Below are positions 33,861 to 46,719 of a stretch of 53,302 bases of DNA, in pieces (within the stretch, counting starts at the first letter, position 1; the number at the start of each line of letters is the position of its first letter). The notes below the pieces were generated by a model. That model was not told where the DNA came from, made no database searches, and saw only the letters and a list, made by a program, of their open reading frames with translations. Where the stretch lies: contig PDUO01000126.1 in NCBI GenBank assembly GCA_003008705.1, positions 2,844 to 56,145 on the forward strand. Direction: 5' to 3'. A program made the position numbers and the translations under genes. Source of the stretch: Pezicula radicicola. Taxonomy: Eukaryota > Ascomycota > Leotiomycetes > Helotiales > Dermateaceae.

Positions 33861-36800
33861 ATGGCTCCTTACCTATCAGGCGGTAGTAGCGGTTCAGATC
33901 ACCGACGACGTCTTACAGCACAGGCTGTCGGGAACGCACGATTTTAGACACATCTCGAGAAAACGATTATCCTGAGTCGCCGCAAGAGTCTGCGTCGTCT
34001 TTATCTTACCTGCGCTCCTTCTCGATAACCCACGGTGGGTTCACTTGTTCTCTAGAACTGGCTTCGGCGCAGCACCTTGTTGCTCATGAATGGAGAGATC
34101 GATTCAGGAGATACATGTCCTCCTTAGATGATGCAGCACCAGAGCAATGGTTAGAATCAACATCAGAGCTCATCGCTACGTTCCTGGGATTTCTCGGTGG
34201 AAAGTTATCGGGTCTTGATGCCGACATTAACAGGGCATCGTACTCATTGTTAAATGATATACTAAATACCTTCGAGAAAGAGTTCCTCCATAGCAACGGC
34301 CTGTACTCCTTGGCAGGGAAATATAGAGGATTATTTTGATGAGTTTTATTAACTATACGATACCTATAAGCTGCTCTTGAAAGGCTTTGTTGCAGTATGT
34401 GGAAATGCCCTGAAAGTCTTGCGCAGAATCTTGATGACTTTGAAGTATATTCAGAAGGACTAGATGTGGAGGAGTGGCTTCAGTATGAAGAATCGAGGCC
34501 GAGCTTAGGATATATCATATCGGCACTAGTGAGTCTGCCCCTTATCGGACTCCTTCAGCTTTGCCACTATGCCGTGACATGTAAGATTTTGGGCTGTGAA
34601 CCCGATCCCTGTATGTTTGGCATTGCTGCAATACCAGGTCACTCGCAAGGGATCTTCGAAGCGACCGCCGTTGCGTTAGCAACAACATGGAGTTCGTTCG
34701 AGGAAAGCTCTCAGGATGCGATACACACCCTCTTCTGCATTGGTTTCCACAGCCAGCAAGTCTTCTATTACGTGTCGCCTCCACGGACCGTCGCCCAGGA
34801 CTCTCAGAAGAATGGAGAAGGGATCCCTAGTCCTATGCTCAGTATCCGGGGCCTCACACTAGATCGACTTCAGCTTGAGGTAGACCTAGCCAACAGTCAC
34901 TTGCCGAAAGACCGCTCTATTTCTATTACACTGATGAACGGTCGCCTCAATTTTGTCGTAACTGGCTCTCCCACATACTTGCATGTGCTGAATCTCCTCT
35001 TACGTAAAATAAAAGCCCCGCATAGCGTCAACCAAAGCCGTATTGCCCTCTCGGAGCACAAACTCTACTTTACGAACACCTTTCTTCCAGCTACGGTCCC
35101 CTTTCATAGTCATCTCCTCAGTGAAGTAGCTGAATTGGTCATTCGGGACATCCAAGGATTGGAGATATCAGGGTCAAGGTTACGCGTTACAGTCTTGATA
35201 CGGAGACTGGACAAGATTTGAGAATATCGAGAGGCACGAACCTGGTAGAAAGACTAATACGGCTTGTTACAACGGAAGCTGTGTACTGGGAGAAGGCTAC
35301 GACATTTGACAATGCTACACATATTATAAGCTTTGGGCCTGGGGCGTCTGCTGGTATTGGAATCCTCACAAAGCGAAACAAAGAAGGCTGTGGGACTCGT
35401 GTCATTCTTGCAGATGCACTTACCACTAACACTCAGGAAGTTGGCGACGTGACTGAACTCTTCAGTGGCAATGAAAATTCATCTATCGAGCCCGAAGGCA
35501 GCTGGGCCGATACCTATGGTCCAAGATTGATCCGCATAGCTAATGGCCAGAGGTTCGTGGAAACGAAGCTAAGCAAGCTCATTAGGCTGCCACCTATCAT
35601 TGTCGGGGCCATGACACCTACTACCGCCTCTTGGGAATTTGTAGTTGCAGTTATGCAGGCTGGCTATCATGTTGAGCTAGCAGGCGGCGGTTATCATGAT
35701 GCGGCTGTGATGGAAGAGGCCCTATGCAAGCTCCAGCAGGCCATCCCTACCGGCAGGGGAATTGCGGTCAACCTCATCTACGCAAGTCCGCATAGTATAT
35801 CGTGGTAGATACCACTCATCCACCGCATGCGAAAGGCAGGCACACCAATCCACGGGATAACTATTTGTCCAGGCGTGCCATCGCTCAAAGTCGCCAACGA
35901 GTACATCCAAACCTTAGGTCTGAAGTACATCTCATTCAAGCCGGGGAGTGTTGATATGATTCAGCAGCTCATTGAGATAGCACGAGAAAACTCGAGTTTC
36001 CCTGTCATCTGTCAGTGAACAGGTGGGCGCGGAGGCGGCCATCAATCACAGCATAGAGGACTTCCATGTGCCTATTATAAAGATGTATAGCAAGATCCGG
36101 AGACAACATAACTTGATCCTCGTCGCAGGGAGTGGTTTTGGTGGTGGAGAAGACACATACCCTTATCTTACCGGCGAGTGGTCGTTGCCGCTAGGTTGTA
36201 CGGCAATGCCGTTCGACGGATATATGTTCAGCAGCCGCTTTATGACAGCAAAGGAAGCTCGCACCAGTGATTCCGCCAAGCAGTTGATTGTCGATGCTAC
36301 TGGTGTGGACGACAGCAACTGGGAGGTGACACTCAAGCCACTGCCGCATTCCCACATCATCTCAGTAAAGTCAGAAATGGGTAAGCCGATTCATAAGATC
36401 GCTACTCGCGGTGTCAAGTTGTGGGCCGAACTTGACAAGACAATATTCAGCTTACCCCAAAAGGACCGTCTGATAGCCCTAAGGAAGAAACATGACTATA
36501 TTATTAATAGGCTCAATGCGGACTCCCAGAAAGTATGGTTTAGCCGGAATGCGAAAGGCAAGGTTGTCGAAGTTGAGGAGGACATGGCATATGCAGAAGT
36601 GCTTTGCCGGATGGTTGAACTGATGTATGTGAAACATCAGAAGCGATGGATCCATGCATCATATCAATCTATAGTGATCGATTTTATCTTACGTTTAGAG
36701 GAACGATTCTCCTTGAGCGACGAAAGCCACTCTCATTAGAGCCGAGTTGGTCTTGCCGACCGAAACTATCGATGCCCTCCTCAGTCTCTACCCAAAGACA

Positions 36801-39800
36801 TGCACTCAAATCCTGCATTCCTATGATGTTGACTACTTTCTTACGATCTGTCAACGTCGGGGCCAGAAACCAGTTCCTTTTGTACCTCGTCTCGATGAGA
36901 ATTTCGAAACCTGGTATAAAAAAGACTCGCTTTGGCAGTCTGAGGACGTCGAGGCTGTTGTTGATCAAGACGTACAGAGAACTTGTATTTTGCAAGGACC
37001 TGTGGCTGCAAAGTACTCGACGATCATAAATGAACCAGTCCAAACTATCCTAGATAATATAAACAACACTTACAAGCACTATCTAAAATCAGATCTTCGT
37101 TCCAAGAGCAGCAGTATCTCTATCTCGGAACCTGAGTACTTTGGTGGCGAAGACCTGGTGGTCACAAGGGAGATAGAGGAAGTTACCATCTTTTGCCAAG
37201 GCTCAAGGATGGATTGTACAGTTGGTGAGAATGAGACTGGGAACACCAAGTCATAGAGACACGCCTTGTTCACGGAGAATAACATCGTGCAAGGCCAAGA
37301 GTCCCACGCAAACCCTATCAGACGCATCTTAGCCCCGGTTCCTGGACTGCGTGTCAGTATCCTTCACCCTGCAGACCCACCAAGGACAACCATAATGGTC
37401 AGTAAAGATGTCCGCAGTAAACGTGTTGACGTGATGCGCATTGGACTCGTTTCTTCGAGCGTGATTGCCATTGACCTACTTAAGAGCAGGACTGTCAATG
37501 GCGGAGTGGCCGCTCTCATGTTACTGTTTGACTACTCTCCTAGCACGGGTTATGCTCTTATTAGGGAGAGGATGGAAGATCGCGAGGAACGAATTAGGCA
37601 ATTTTACTGGAAGGTTTGGCTTGGCGCAGACATGTTTGGGTATGACAGCAACGCACTCTAAGGCTCGGTCAAGTATAACTCTGTCATCACCCGACGGGAT
37701 ATTAACCGCTTTGTCGAAATGACCGGTGGCACCGCAGAAAGATATCTCGACTAGACTACTAGCGGTACATTACTAGCGCCAATGGATATTGGGATGATTG
37801 CTGGCTGGAAGGCCATCATACAGCTCTTGTTCACAAAATAGACTCATGGAGATTTACTCTCCCTAGTCTATCTTTTCAACAGCTTCAAGATGGCTCCAGG
37901 AGTGATTCCACTACGGGAAGGCGACCGTGTACAAAGTGTTGCTCGAATAGATGCCATCACTATACAAGACTCTGGAAAGATGATCGAGGTGAATACGACA
38001 GTATCTCAATTGGGCAAACCCGTGATGGAAATGAAGTCACAATTCCTCATCCGGGGAACATTTACAGACATCGAAAATACTTTCCAGCGTAACCTCAAGA
38101 CTACGTCGAGAGTGCACCTTTCTTCGGCGAAGGACATCGCTATCCTGAAGTCGCGAAAGTGGTTCCGGCTTCTTAACACAGACACAAACCTACGATCTCA
38201 AACTCTTTGGTTCCATCTCATAACTAACGTTCGCTTCAGGAGCAAGGAATTATTCAGCTCGGTCAACACTACAGGCAACGTCATCTTCGAATCATCTGAA
38301 GGTATGGCCGAGGTTGCAAAAGTTAATTATGTTGGTGGCATCTCTGGACCAATCCTGTAATCGATTACTTGCATCGCGCTGGTGGGCCTCTGGACATCCC
38401 ATTATATTTCCCAATTCCAGTGCCTATTGATGCAGAGAAACGACTCACATACATGTCACCAGAATTGAATGATCTCTATGCCAATATCTCGGGTGATTTC
38501 AACCCCATTCATGTCAATCGCACAATCGCAAGCTATGCCCAGCTCCCCGGTCCCATTACTCGTGGTATGGCACTAAGTGCCTCCATGCGAGCCATGGTTG
38601 AGACGTGAGCAGAAGATGGAGAAATTAGCAGTATGCACAGCTTTCAGGCTTCTTTCGTGCAAATGGTACTGCCTAAGCAAGAATTAGAGGTGGAACTTAC
38701 ACATACGGGCATGATTGACGGGCGAAAAATAATCAAAATAGTCTCAAGAGCCAAAGAAAGCATGATGATGTGATTCGTTGGCGAAGCGGAGATTAATCAG
38801 CCTGCTTCGGCATATGTCTTTACAGGACAAAGTAGTCAAATTAAGGAAATGGGTATGGAACTATACCAGACCAGTCCTGCGGCAAAGGCGGTCTGGGATA
38901 ATGCAGAGGAATTCTTCCTCGGCACTTATGGTAGAGTGGACTTCTCCTCCTGTAAATATTCTCTAACACTATTCAGGGGTTTCCATTCTCCGCATTGTCA
39001 GGGAAGATCCAAGGGAGATGACTGCCACGAGGCAATGTTATTCGACAGAACTACATGAAGATCACTCATGAAAACAAGGCAAGAACGGCAAGCCTACCGC
39101 CGAGCCTCTATTCAAAGATATCACTGAAACAAATCATTCGTTTACTCATAAATCACCAACTGGTCTACGATCCGCTACACAATTTACTCAACTAATCTTG
39201 GCGATCACGGAGTATGCCATTATTGCTGATATGTGTACTCGAGGGCTTATACAGCAGGAAAGTAGTTTTGCTGGCCATTCACTCGGCGAGCTTTGCGCGC
39301 TGACTATGATGGGAGAGACTATGTCTCTACCAGACATGATGTCGACGCTCATTTACCGCGGCATGACCATGTAGGAGGCTGTTGAGCGCGATGAGAACGG
39401 GTAGTCTAGCTTTTTCATGATGGCTGTAAATCCAAGCAAGGTTTCAAGCTGTAAGTCATGTGTAGAGGATCTTATGTTCCATCAGCTAAACGTTATTCCA
39501 GCATTTGGTGAAGGCGAGCTAGAGTACATTGTCTCTGTCATCGTAGGAGAATCTGGTCGCCTTCTCGAAGTTGTCAACTATAATGTCGCGAAGCAGCAAT
39601 ACGTTTGTGCTGGAGATGTCTTCTATCTGGTTGTCCTCTCTACCATCACCGACCTCCTTTATGATAAGGCACGAGATGACGGAATGGATTCTCACATCGA
39701 AGATAAGAAGCACTTGCTAAATTTGGTTCGCACTTGTATAGCACAGGCTGTGGCCAGATCAAAGCCATACACTCTGCAACGTACCAAGGCTTGCATCCTT

Positions 39801-40076
39801 CTCAAAGGTATTGATATACCATTCCACTCATCGTACCTGAGATTTTGTGTCCTAGAATTTGGGAAACTGCTCCTTCAAAATATCCACGAGTCGATGGTGC
39901 AGCCAGACAAGCTTGTTGGAAAATACATACCCAATCTAACGGCCCGACCTTTCGAATTGAGCTGGGAGTATTTTGAGCATGTATATGACCTCACTCGGTC
40001 CTTAGTGATCAAAGAAGCTCTAGAAGAATGGGATGAATTAAAATCAGCTAGGAGCGCAACGGTAAGGCTTCTTTGA
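33861..40076 (+). pseudogene. Fatty acid synthase beta subunit, pseudogene
   Basis: Fungal FAS beta carries acetyl transfer, enoyl reduction, dehydration and malonyl/palmitoyl transfer. Order seen: N-terminal part (ITHGGFTCSLEL, about 34025); AT with GHSQG (34637-34651); ER/FMN part with VGAMTPTTAS, LAGGGYH and GSGFGGGEDTYPY (35600-36180); linker QRRGQKPVPFVP and KKDSLWQSED; hotdog/DH with GDFNPIHV (about 38490); MPT with YVFTGQ and GHSLGE (39273-39290); C-terminus ENAISH-free, ending TGA 40074. About 2,070 codons, near the family's full length. Intron 38931-38976 (GTAGAG, CTAAC, TTCAG) rejoins GTYG to VSILRIV. Stops: TAA 34350, TAG 35806, TGA 36016, TAG 37254, TAA 37659, TAG 37752, TAG 37839, TGA 38606, TGA 38771, TAG 39372, TAG 39402; about seven frameshifts. 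Start is uncertain (ATG 33861 needs one frame change). Catalytic motifs themselves survive. Confidence 0.95.
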
Positions 40077-41118
40077 CGACATTAGATTCTTATAGATTCT
40101 GGAATAAATACAGAGAGTGTAGTCGATCGGCGTGTTAAATTTAGATCTCTACTCTTATGATGGCAGGAATATGGCCTATCAAGTTGTCAAGATTACCACA
40201 ACTCTGTAGATATGCATCATTCTGTCTGCGAAAGTGCTCGAGATCCCAAGTTGCATCACAGCCGTGTCTCTGGCTGCCGGATTCCGAATGGCTGCTTTCT
40301 TGAAATGGCCATGGTCATTAAAGTCAGTCATTTACAAGTGCCGGAATCTCCGCCATTATTCAATGATTCCATAGCCTTTAACCGCTTTAGTACTTTCATG
40401 CCAAATTTCGAAAATATTTAAACCGGCCACTTAGGAACCACATTTTTTCCACCTGATCACAAAGTAAATAATGATCAAAGGTATATCAGTCCTACCAACC
40501 AACACGCTTCCTTATACGTACAATTCTTGGTAAGTAGTCCATCAGCGATAACGACTGAAGCATGAGTGGTCAGATCTTCAGGAGGATCCACAGGGCCTCA
40601 TAGAGGCCTCGCTTCATTTTGGGTGCTTTAGCGAGCTAAAGTGTACGAGTAAGCTGCTATCTATTGTGATAGACATGGAGGGAATGAGCCCACAGTTAGA
40701 CGAAATCGTGGTGCCACTATCTCAAGGTTCTCTGTATTTTCCAGGTTCTTACCTTACTTACGTCAGTGCTGATCTGTAGCTTGTGAATGCAGACCGTTTC
40801 CCTAGAGTGGCACTACTGCAGGGAATATGAATCGCTTAAGGATGGCCCCCTTCACACTGGATTACGCATCATCTCATTGTCGATATCGACAGAATTATAT
40901 GATAAATGTAAGAAGCCCTTTATTACTAAGTCAATTCCGCTCATAAAACTGAGAATGTCTATATGAAGACCTAGTTCTTCTATTTACAAGTCATTTTTGA
41001 TCTCTCTGCGCGCTGAACAGCCATAACTAAAACGCGCTAGTTTGAGCGAGAATCAATAGTTGATCAATTACATTCTGCAAGCCGTATAAAACCAAAAGTC
41101 CTGAATTGATAGTGAGAC
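40077..41118. other. Intergenic region between FAS beta and thioesterase
   Basis: No coding sequence I can support. A 69-codon plus-strand frame at 40212-40421 has no recognisable content. Same-strand spacing on both sides suggests separate promoters. Confidence 0.5.
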
Positions 41119-41653
41119 ATGGCTGTTGCCGTTCAAACTGCCGAGGACGAACTTACAGCCTTTGTTGCTGCGCATCCACCGCGAGTCCAACAAATACAAA
41201 GAAGTTCGACTATTCGACCGAACGTGCAAATTCTTTAACAGCGTTCTTGTCAGACCCGACAAGCTATCCACAGCGCCCTTTGTCTTTACAGACGATGAAG
41301 TTGGCAGTCTGATCGCATACTTCTACTTAGGAGACGAACTCTCTGGATACCTGAACGTGGCACATGGCAGTCTACTAGCGACACTGATGGACGACTGTAT
41401 GAGTCGAGCTTGCGCACCTCTATTTCCTAGCAAAATTGGCGTCACCGCACAGCTAGAAGTCTCCTATTATGCTCCTATGGCCGTCCTAGCAATCTACTTT
41501 ATCACCGTCAAGTCTAAAAAAAGACAGGGGCGGTATGTTCGAGTTGAGGCTAACGTCTCTTGCGTCGGGTAGAAGAGGTTGGCTGCGGAGGCTAGGGCTC
41601 TCTTTGTCGAGCCCCTAAATCCGAAGGCCATGCTGGAGAGAGTGCTCGCTTAG
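41119..41653 (+). pseudogene. Hotdog-fold (4HBT-like) acyl thioesterase, pseudogene
   Basis: Thioesterases of this family release acyl groups from CoA or carrier protein. ATG 41119 starts MAVAVQTAEDEL; the frame changes near 41190. The main body then reads FVFTDDEVGSLIAYFYLGDELSG, VAHGSLLATLMDDCMSRAC (the HGG...D-E type helix of the hotdog fold, with Asp where the family usually has the catalytic acid) and KIGVTAQLEVSYYAPM. TAG 41570 interrupts before LAAEARALFVEP, and the frame closes at TAG 41651. Length and motif order fit the fungal thioesterase superfamily proteins of about 180-230 residues. It lies between the two FAS subunit genes on the same strand, which points to release of the FAS product. 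Confidence 0.8.
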
Positions 41654-42705
41654 CTTGAGACAGCTGCGACCAGTATCCTCGGATCCACATGGTACCGGGC
41701 TTGCAATAAGGCTATAAAAGATCTTCTATCAATGAGAAGAATGCGCTATAGAAATTAAGGATAAGGGCCCTCAGATATGGAACGATGGAGAAGGTGATGA
41801 GCCGTCCTTGGGATCCTGATAGTGCCTTGGAGAAAAAGAGCTAGTACAAACAAAATTGCTGCTTCATACCCATTACTTACTAACACCTAAAATACCCCCA
41901 GAGCAGAGCTAGATTGTGTGCATGAAAAGGCCAAGAAAACTCTAGTGATGCGCCTACTCAATGGGTAAGATTGCTTATCGTATATGATCTTAGATGAAAT
42001 GTATATACGAGTCGCATTCGATAGTATCAAAAACATAATTATGAAACTGAGATCATACTGGTATGACTAAACTGAGCCAGCTGTCAGTACAGTAACTTAC
42101 TCTACTGCGCTCGCACGGCAAGCGAGCAACCTAAATCGTGGTTTATAAAATTCTGAATACGCGAAATCTCCCACTTCCTGTGCTCCGACGATAGCCAATC
42201 TTCATTCATACAAATCACAAGGACAAGTAATTGTTCTATCTGAAAGGCTTTTCATATCTATGGCGTAAATAGTTAAGATACCCATGGTAGCGAGAATGCG
42301 CTAATTCTCTGCGTCTTTAGGGAGTGACTGTACAGCGTTGCAACTATGAAAGGGGTATAAAAAAGGGAGATTGGACATTGGACATTGTAGACTCTATAGA
42401 TGCAAGCATACAATGATAAGAGCCTAAATGGTTGGTCTCGTGGGATTTGGAACAGAGTAGATCATTTATCTGGTAGTGGCATCATCTTACCCTGTTTAAT
42501 TGAATCCTCCCATGTGTGGTGCCACCTATGGCACCACCATGCCCAGTAAGCAATACAAGCCGGAAGAGTGCTTGCACTACAAAAGATACTTCACCTACCT
42601 ATGTGAATGGGCAACGACTATAGCGAAATACGGTGGTTCTAGAATCGTATCTGCGTTGACAGACCAAAGTTTTGTTCAATATTGACTTTGTAAGTCACCG
42701 CCGCA
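41654..42705. other. Intergenic region upstream of FAS alpha
   Basis: No gene seen. A 61-codon plus-strand frame (42500-42685) lies just before FAS alpha but matches nothing in the expected subunit. Promoter elements for FAS alpha probably lie here; none is distinctive. Confidence 0.45.
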
Positions 42706-45323
42706 ATGTTGGAGCAATTTCAAGCTCCATCTGTGATGGCATCTCCGCGAGAGATGTAGCAGCAGCTAGCTCGGACTCTGGTCGTCGAGCTATTAGCGTA
42801 AGTTGCAAGGAATACTATCTTACAAGATTCATAGAATTAATGAGTGCCCTGATAGGAATCAAGTCTGCTCGCCAGTGAAATGGTAAGTGACATGCTGTGC
42901 AAAAACACCTAGGAAGTCTATTCACGAAGATTTAGGATTGATACGTAGGAGGTGCTTTTAAATGAACAACAGGTCAACCGACTTATTGAGATTGGCCCAT
43001 CCGATGTTTTGACAGGTATGGCCAAGAGGACAATTGCATCCATGAATGCGACGCTAATAGCAGAACTGCCTATCAATACAAGATTATTGAGTTACAGCAA
43101 TAACTTTGCAGAAATCTTATACACTCTAGAACTATCCGAGGCAAAGTCCCTGCCAGAAGTTAAGACAGACCTAATTTCTAAGGATAAGAGCTCGCCAGCT
43201 GTACCAGCGGCACCAGCTAGACAAAAGCCAATTTCACAAGCTCAGATGCTCGCAGGTCCAGCCCACGCGATTGAGGATGTCGCAGCATCTATGTGGGAGA
43301 TTCTTCAAACAATTTTGGCTGTTGGTCTGAAGACTACATTGGAGGCTGTTTCTGCCAATAAATCAATTGCTGAGCTGGTGGGAGGTCTGTTGAGCCTTGC
43401 AAAATATTCTTATTATAGCTGAGTTGATAGGTACCTGCATTCAGGTCGGCCGGCAATGCAAAACGAAATGATAGGAAGCCTAGAGGAGGAATTTGATCGG
43501 GTACCAGGCGGCTGCGAGGAGATGGCACTTGAAGATCTTTCATTGAATCTCAAGAGGACGTCCCAGTCACACCTGGGTAAACACTGTCAGAGGCTGATCC
43601 AGAGAATGATTTCATCGAAGATGCCGGGCTCCTTAACATTAGTCGAGATACGAAAATATTTGACAACGCAGTGGCGCCTGCCCTCTGGCCGTCAAGACTC
43701 GATCTTGTTATCAGAGTTAACCAGTCAGACCGCCTGCCGATTTGAATCCGATGCCAATGCGAAGATGTTCCTGAATGATCTCGTAAAGGTTTACACGGAT
43801 ACTGTGAAGCTAGATTTGAATTCCTCTGCTCAGGAAGTAGACCAGGTAGAGTACAGGTTGCCACTCAAGCGCTATCGATCGGTTGCGAAGTGAGCAGGCA
43901 TACGCTGACCAGAATATGCTCGATGTTTATCTTGAAAAGCTTGCTATTGATAGGAGTAAGGAGCAAAGGGCAATCCGACAATTAGAGGAAACGAATGAAG
44001 ACCTCCGCGCTGAATTAGACGGGTGAGTGCTAGAGCACGGTGACGTCTATAAAGCTGGAATTTGACCCGTATTTGATCCTCTTAAGGCCCGACGTTACAA
44101 CTCTTCCTAGATTGGGCCCTAGAGGACCTCATCAGCACTGTCTACTATATTGTTACTAACGAGGATGGTGCAGCAGAAACTTCACTCGAGAATGAGAAAG
44201 CTAGGCTGTTCGCACGAATTGATCTGAGGGGCCTTAACTTGATGTTATATCTAAAGAAAGTCTTTGAGACTCGACAGGGACCAAAATACTCTACTATGAC
44301 GCTGTTCTTACAGCAACAGATCAGCAAATCGGCAAATTTAATCAACGAGCCAGCCGCGGTCAGGATTTCCAGTTTGCATATCCAACCTCGACCTGCGAAC
44401 GACATTGACGCTGGATGTGATGACAGGTACGACTTCCTACATAGCACAGCTACTGCATCAAGTGCATATTCCGGAAGCTCGGGAAAGGATGAGTTCGAAA
44501 GCGACTTCTGGTCAGAGTCCCATTCGACAGGTGAAGCTCTTAGCCCTCAGTCAGTCCCTAGTTTCAAATTGGAGGTCGGAGAATTCTGGGGTGAAGCACC
44601 AGATATAACAGAATTATACCTTAACAGCCTACACATCGGCATACAAAACGGATTCATGTTCCAGGACAAATTTGTTCTCATTACAGGCGCTGGCCGTGAA
44701 TCTATCGCGGCAGAGCTCCTCGAAAAGCTATTAGTGGGTGGTGCGAAGGTTGTGGTGACAACGAGTAGTTCTCCCCTGAAACGACGCAGTGGTTCCAACG
44801 CATTTATACTCGATCTGGTAATAAGGAGTCCTGCTTAATCCTCCTACCATGCAATCAGGGAAGCAGACAAGATATTGACTCTCTGGCCTCATACATCTAC
44901 GATGCAAAGAATCGCCTTGGCTGGGACCTCGACTTAGTCGTGCCATTTGCGGCACACCCTGTCAATGGCTGTGAGATTGATGAGATTGATTCCAAGTCTG
45001 AGTTAGCCCATCGTGTGATGCTTTATGGCATGGTTGATCTGGAGAGCGTGGTTGTTATTACTGGGTTTGCCAAGTGTGGACCGTTTGGAAATTCTCGAAC
45101 AAGGTAGGAGATAGAAGCTTACGACTAGCTCTCGCTTGAGGGATATATTGAGATAGCCTGGATGATGGGCTTGACCAAGGGGTTTAAGGGTTTCATAGGC
45201 GGAGAAGAGTTCTCTGGGTGGGTTGAAACCTCTACTGGCAGGCCGTTGGCTGATGATGCCGTCAAGGATAAGTTCGCCAAGGTTATTAAGAAGAGTACGG
45301 GGATCTGAGTAATAAACCTTGTA

Positions 45324-45359
45324 AAATTAGGTGCCACTGATCTTTGTGTACAACCTATA
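45324..45359 (+). repeat. Left terminal inverted repeat of the mariner element
   Basis: Pairs with 46684-46719. Four of the five mismatches are transitions, as RIP would give. Confidence 0.88.
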
Positions 45360-46683
45360 TATAAGACGCGACGTGTTTTCGTGCCTCCTACCACTCCTTA
45401 TACAACACTACAATACCCAGCCTATGTAAATCCTTTACTAATAGGCTTAATACTAATCAAAAGCCTTAATCCTAATTAACTAAAGACTAATAAATTAGTA
45501 TTATATAAGTTGTTTTAGATAGGGATAAAATAGGTAATATAGTATATTAATTTAAGTACTATTAAAATTTAGTATAAAATACAATAAAGTAATATAAAGA
45601 GATAAATACTCTATAAAATTAACCTTATCCTAGCTTAATACCTATATTAAATTAAAGAGAAAGGTGATCTCTATTTAGACTAGTTTAAAAGGAGTCTACC
45701 CTTCCCTAGGGTAGTATTATAGAATAATATTAAACTCGACTAGGTAAAAAGGTATTAAAAACTATACTTTAATATATTCTATACTCTATAAAGCTTAAAT
45801 ATTAAAGATCTTTAAAAAGGATATTCTTAGATAGGAGGGCTATATTATAGAGAACTTAATATTATTAAGAATAGTAAGGGAGGGAAGTAGAGTTAACCTA
45901 AGTATATATATTAAAATAAGGTTATTTTTAAGATTAATACTCTATCTAGGGCTACTACTTTAATAAGTATTCTATAGCCTTAGATATATTAAATCCTATT
46001 AACTAGATATAATAATTCTTAAATAAATAATATAAGTAATAAATAGTTAATATTATAAATTATAGAAAGCTAGATATTACTATAATAGTATAGGGAGTAA
46101 TATAATTAAATAAGAGGTTAAACCTAGTTATTATAACTAGAGATTTAAACTCTAAAGGTAATAGATATATAATCTAGAGTTATTTATAGACTTTTAAAAA
46201 GGTACTTCTTTCTATATATAAGCTAGATTAATTTTATTAATAAGATAATATAAAAATATATATATTAGAGAAGGTATAAAGGTAGTTTAAGAAGTATAGA
46301 ATCTAGATTATTAACTAGTCTATATATAGCCTAGATATAAACCTAATTAAATATATCTAGTAAGCTATAAAGTCTATTTTATATAGGTAATATCTAGATA
46401 TCTATTTACTTAAGAATAATAAAGAGGATATAGAAGTTTTAAAGGGTTAGATTAAAGAGGCCTAAGAGGTAGTTCTATAAGAGCTTATTAATAGGCTTAT
46501 CCTTTTTATACTAAATAGAGTATATACTCTATATAAGGTAAAGGGTTGGTATACTAAGTATTAAAGCTCTATTTTAGGGCTTTCAAATAAATATATTATT
46601 AGATTTTTATATATTTTATTAGGGTTTTAAATAGGTTAGGAAGATTAGGTAGATAAATCGAATTATAGTGGGGTAGTCTGTGT

Positions 46684-46719
46684 TGTAGGGTATGCACAAA
46701 GATCAATGGCACCTAATTT
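46684..46719 (-). repeat. Right terminal inverted repeat of the mariner element
   Basis: Reverse complement of the left terminal repeat with five differences; followed by the TA target duplication. Confidence 0.88.

Larger units (their letters stand above)
45324..46719 (+). mobile_element. RIP-damaged Tc1/mariner element inserted in FAS alpha
   Basis: 1,396 bp between TA dinucleotides (45322-45323 and 46720-46721). The ends are inverted repeats: AAATTAGGTGCCACTGATC on the left matches the right end reversed, with 31 of the first 36 bases identical. Inside is AT-rich relic of a transposase on the plus strand: FYQQDN (about 46235), SLDINLIKYI (46328 on, the S-P-D-x-N-P-I-E motif), a TAG where Trp should follow, and GWYTKY (46544-46561) at the C-terminus. 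Removing the element plus one TA leaves the FAS alpha frame continuous (INLV to LNEGED). The element is far more AT-rich than the FAS sequence it interrupts. Confidence 0.93.
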
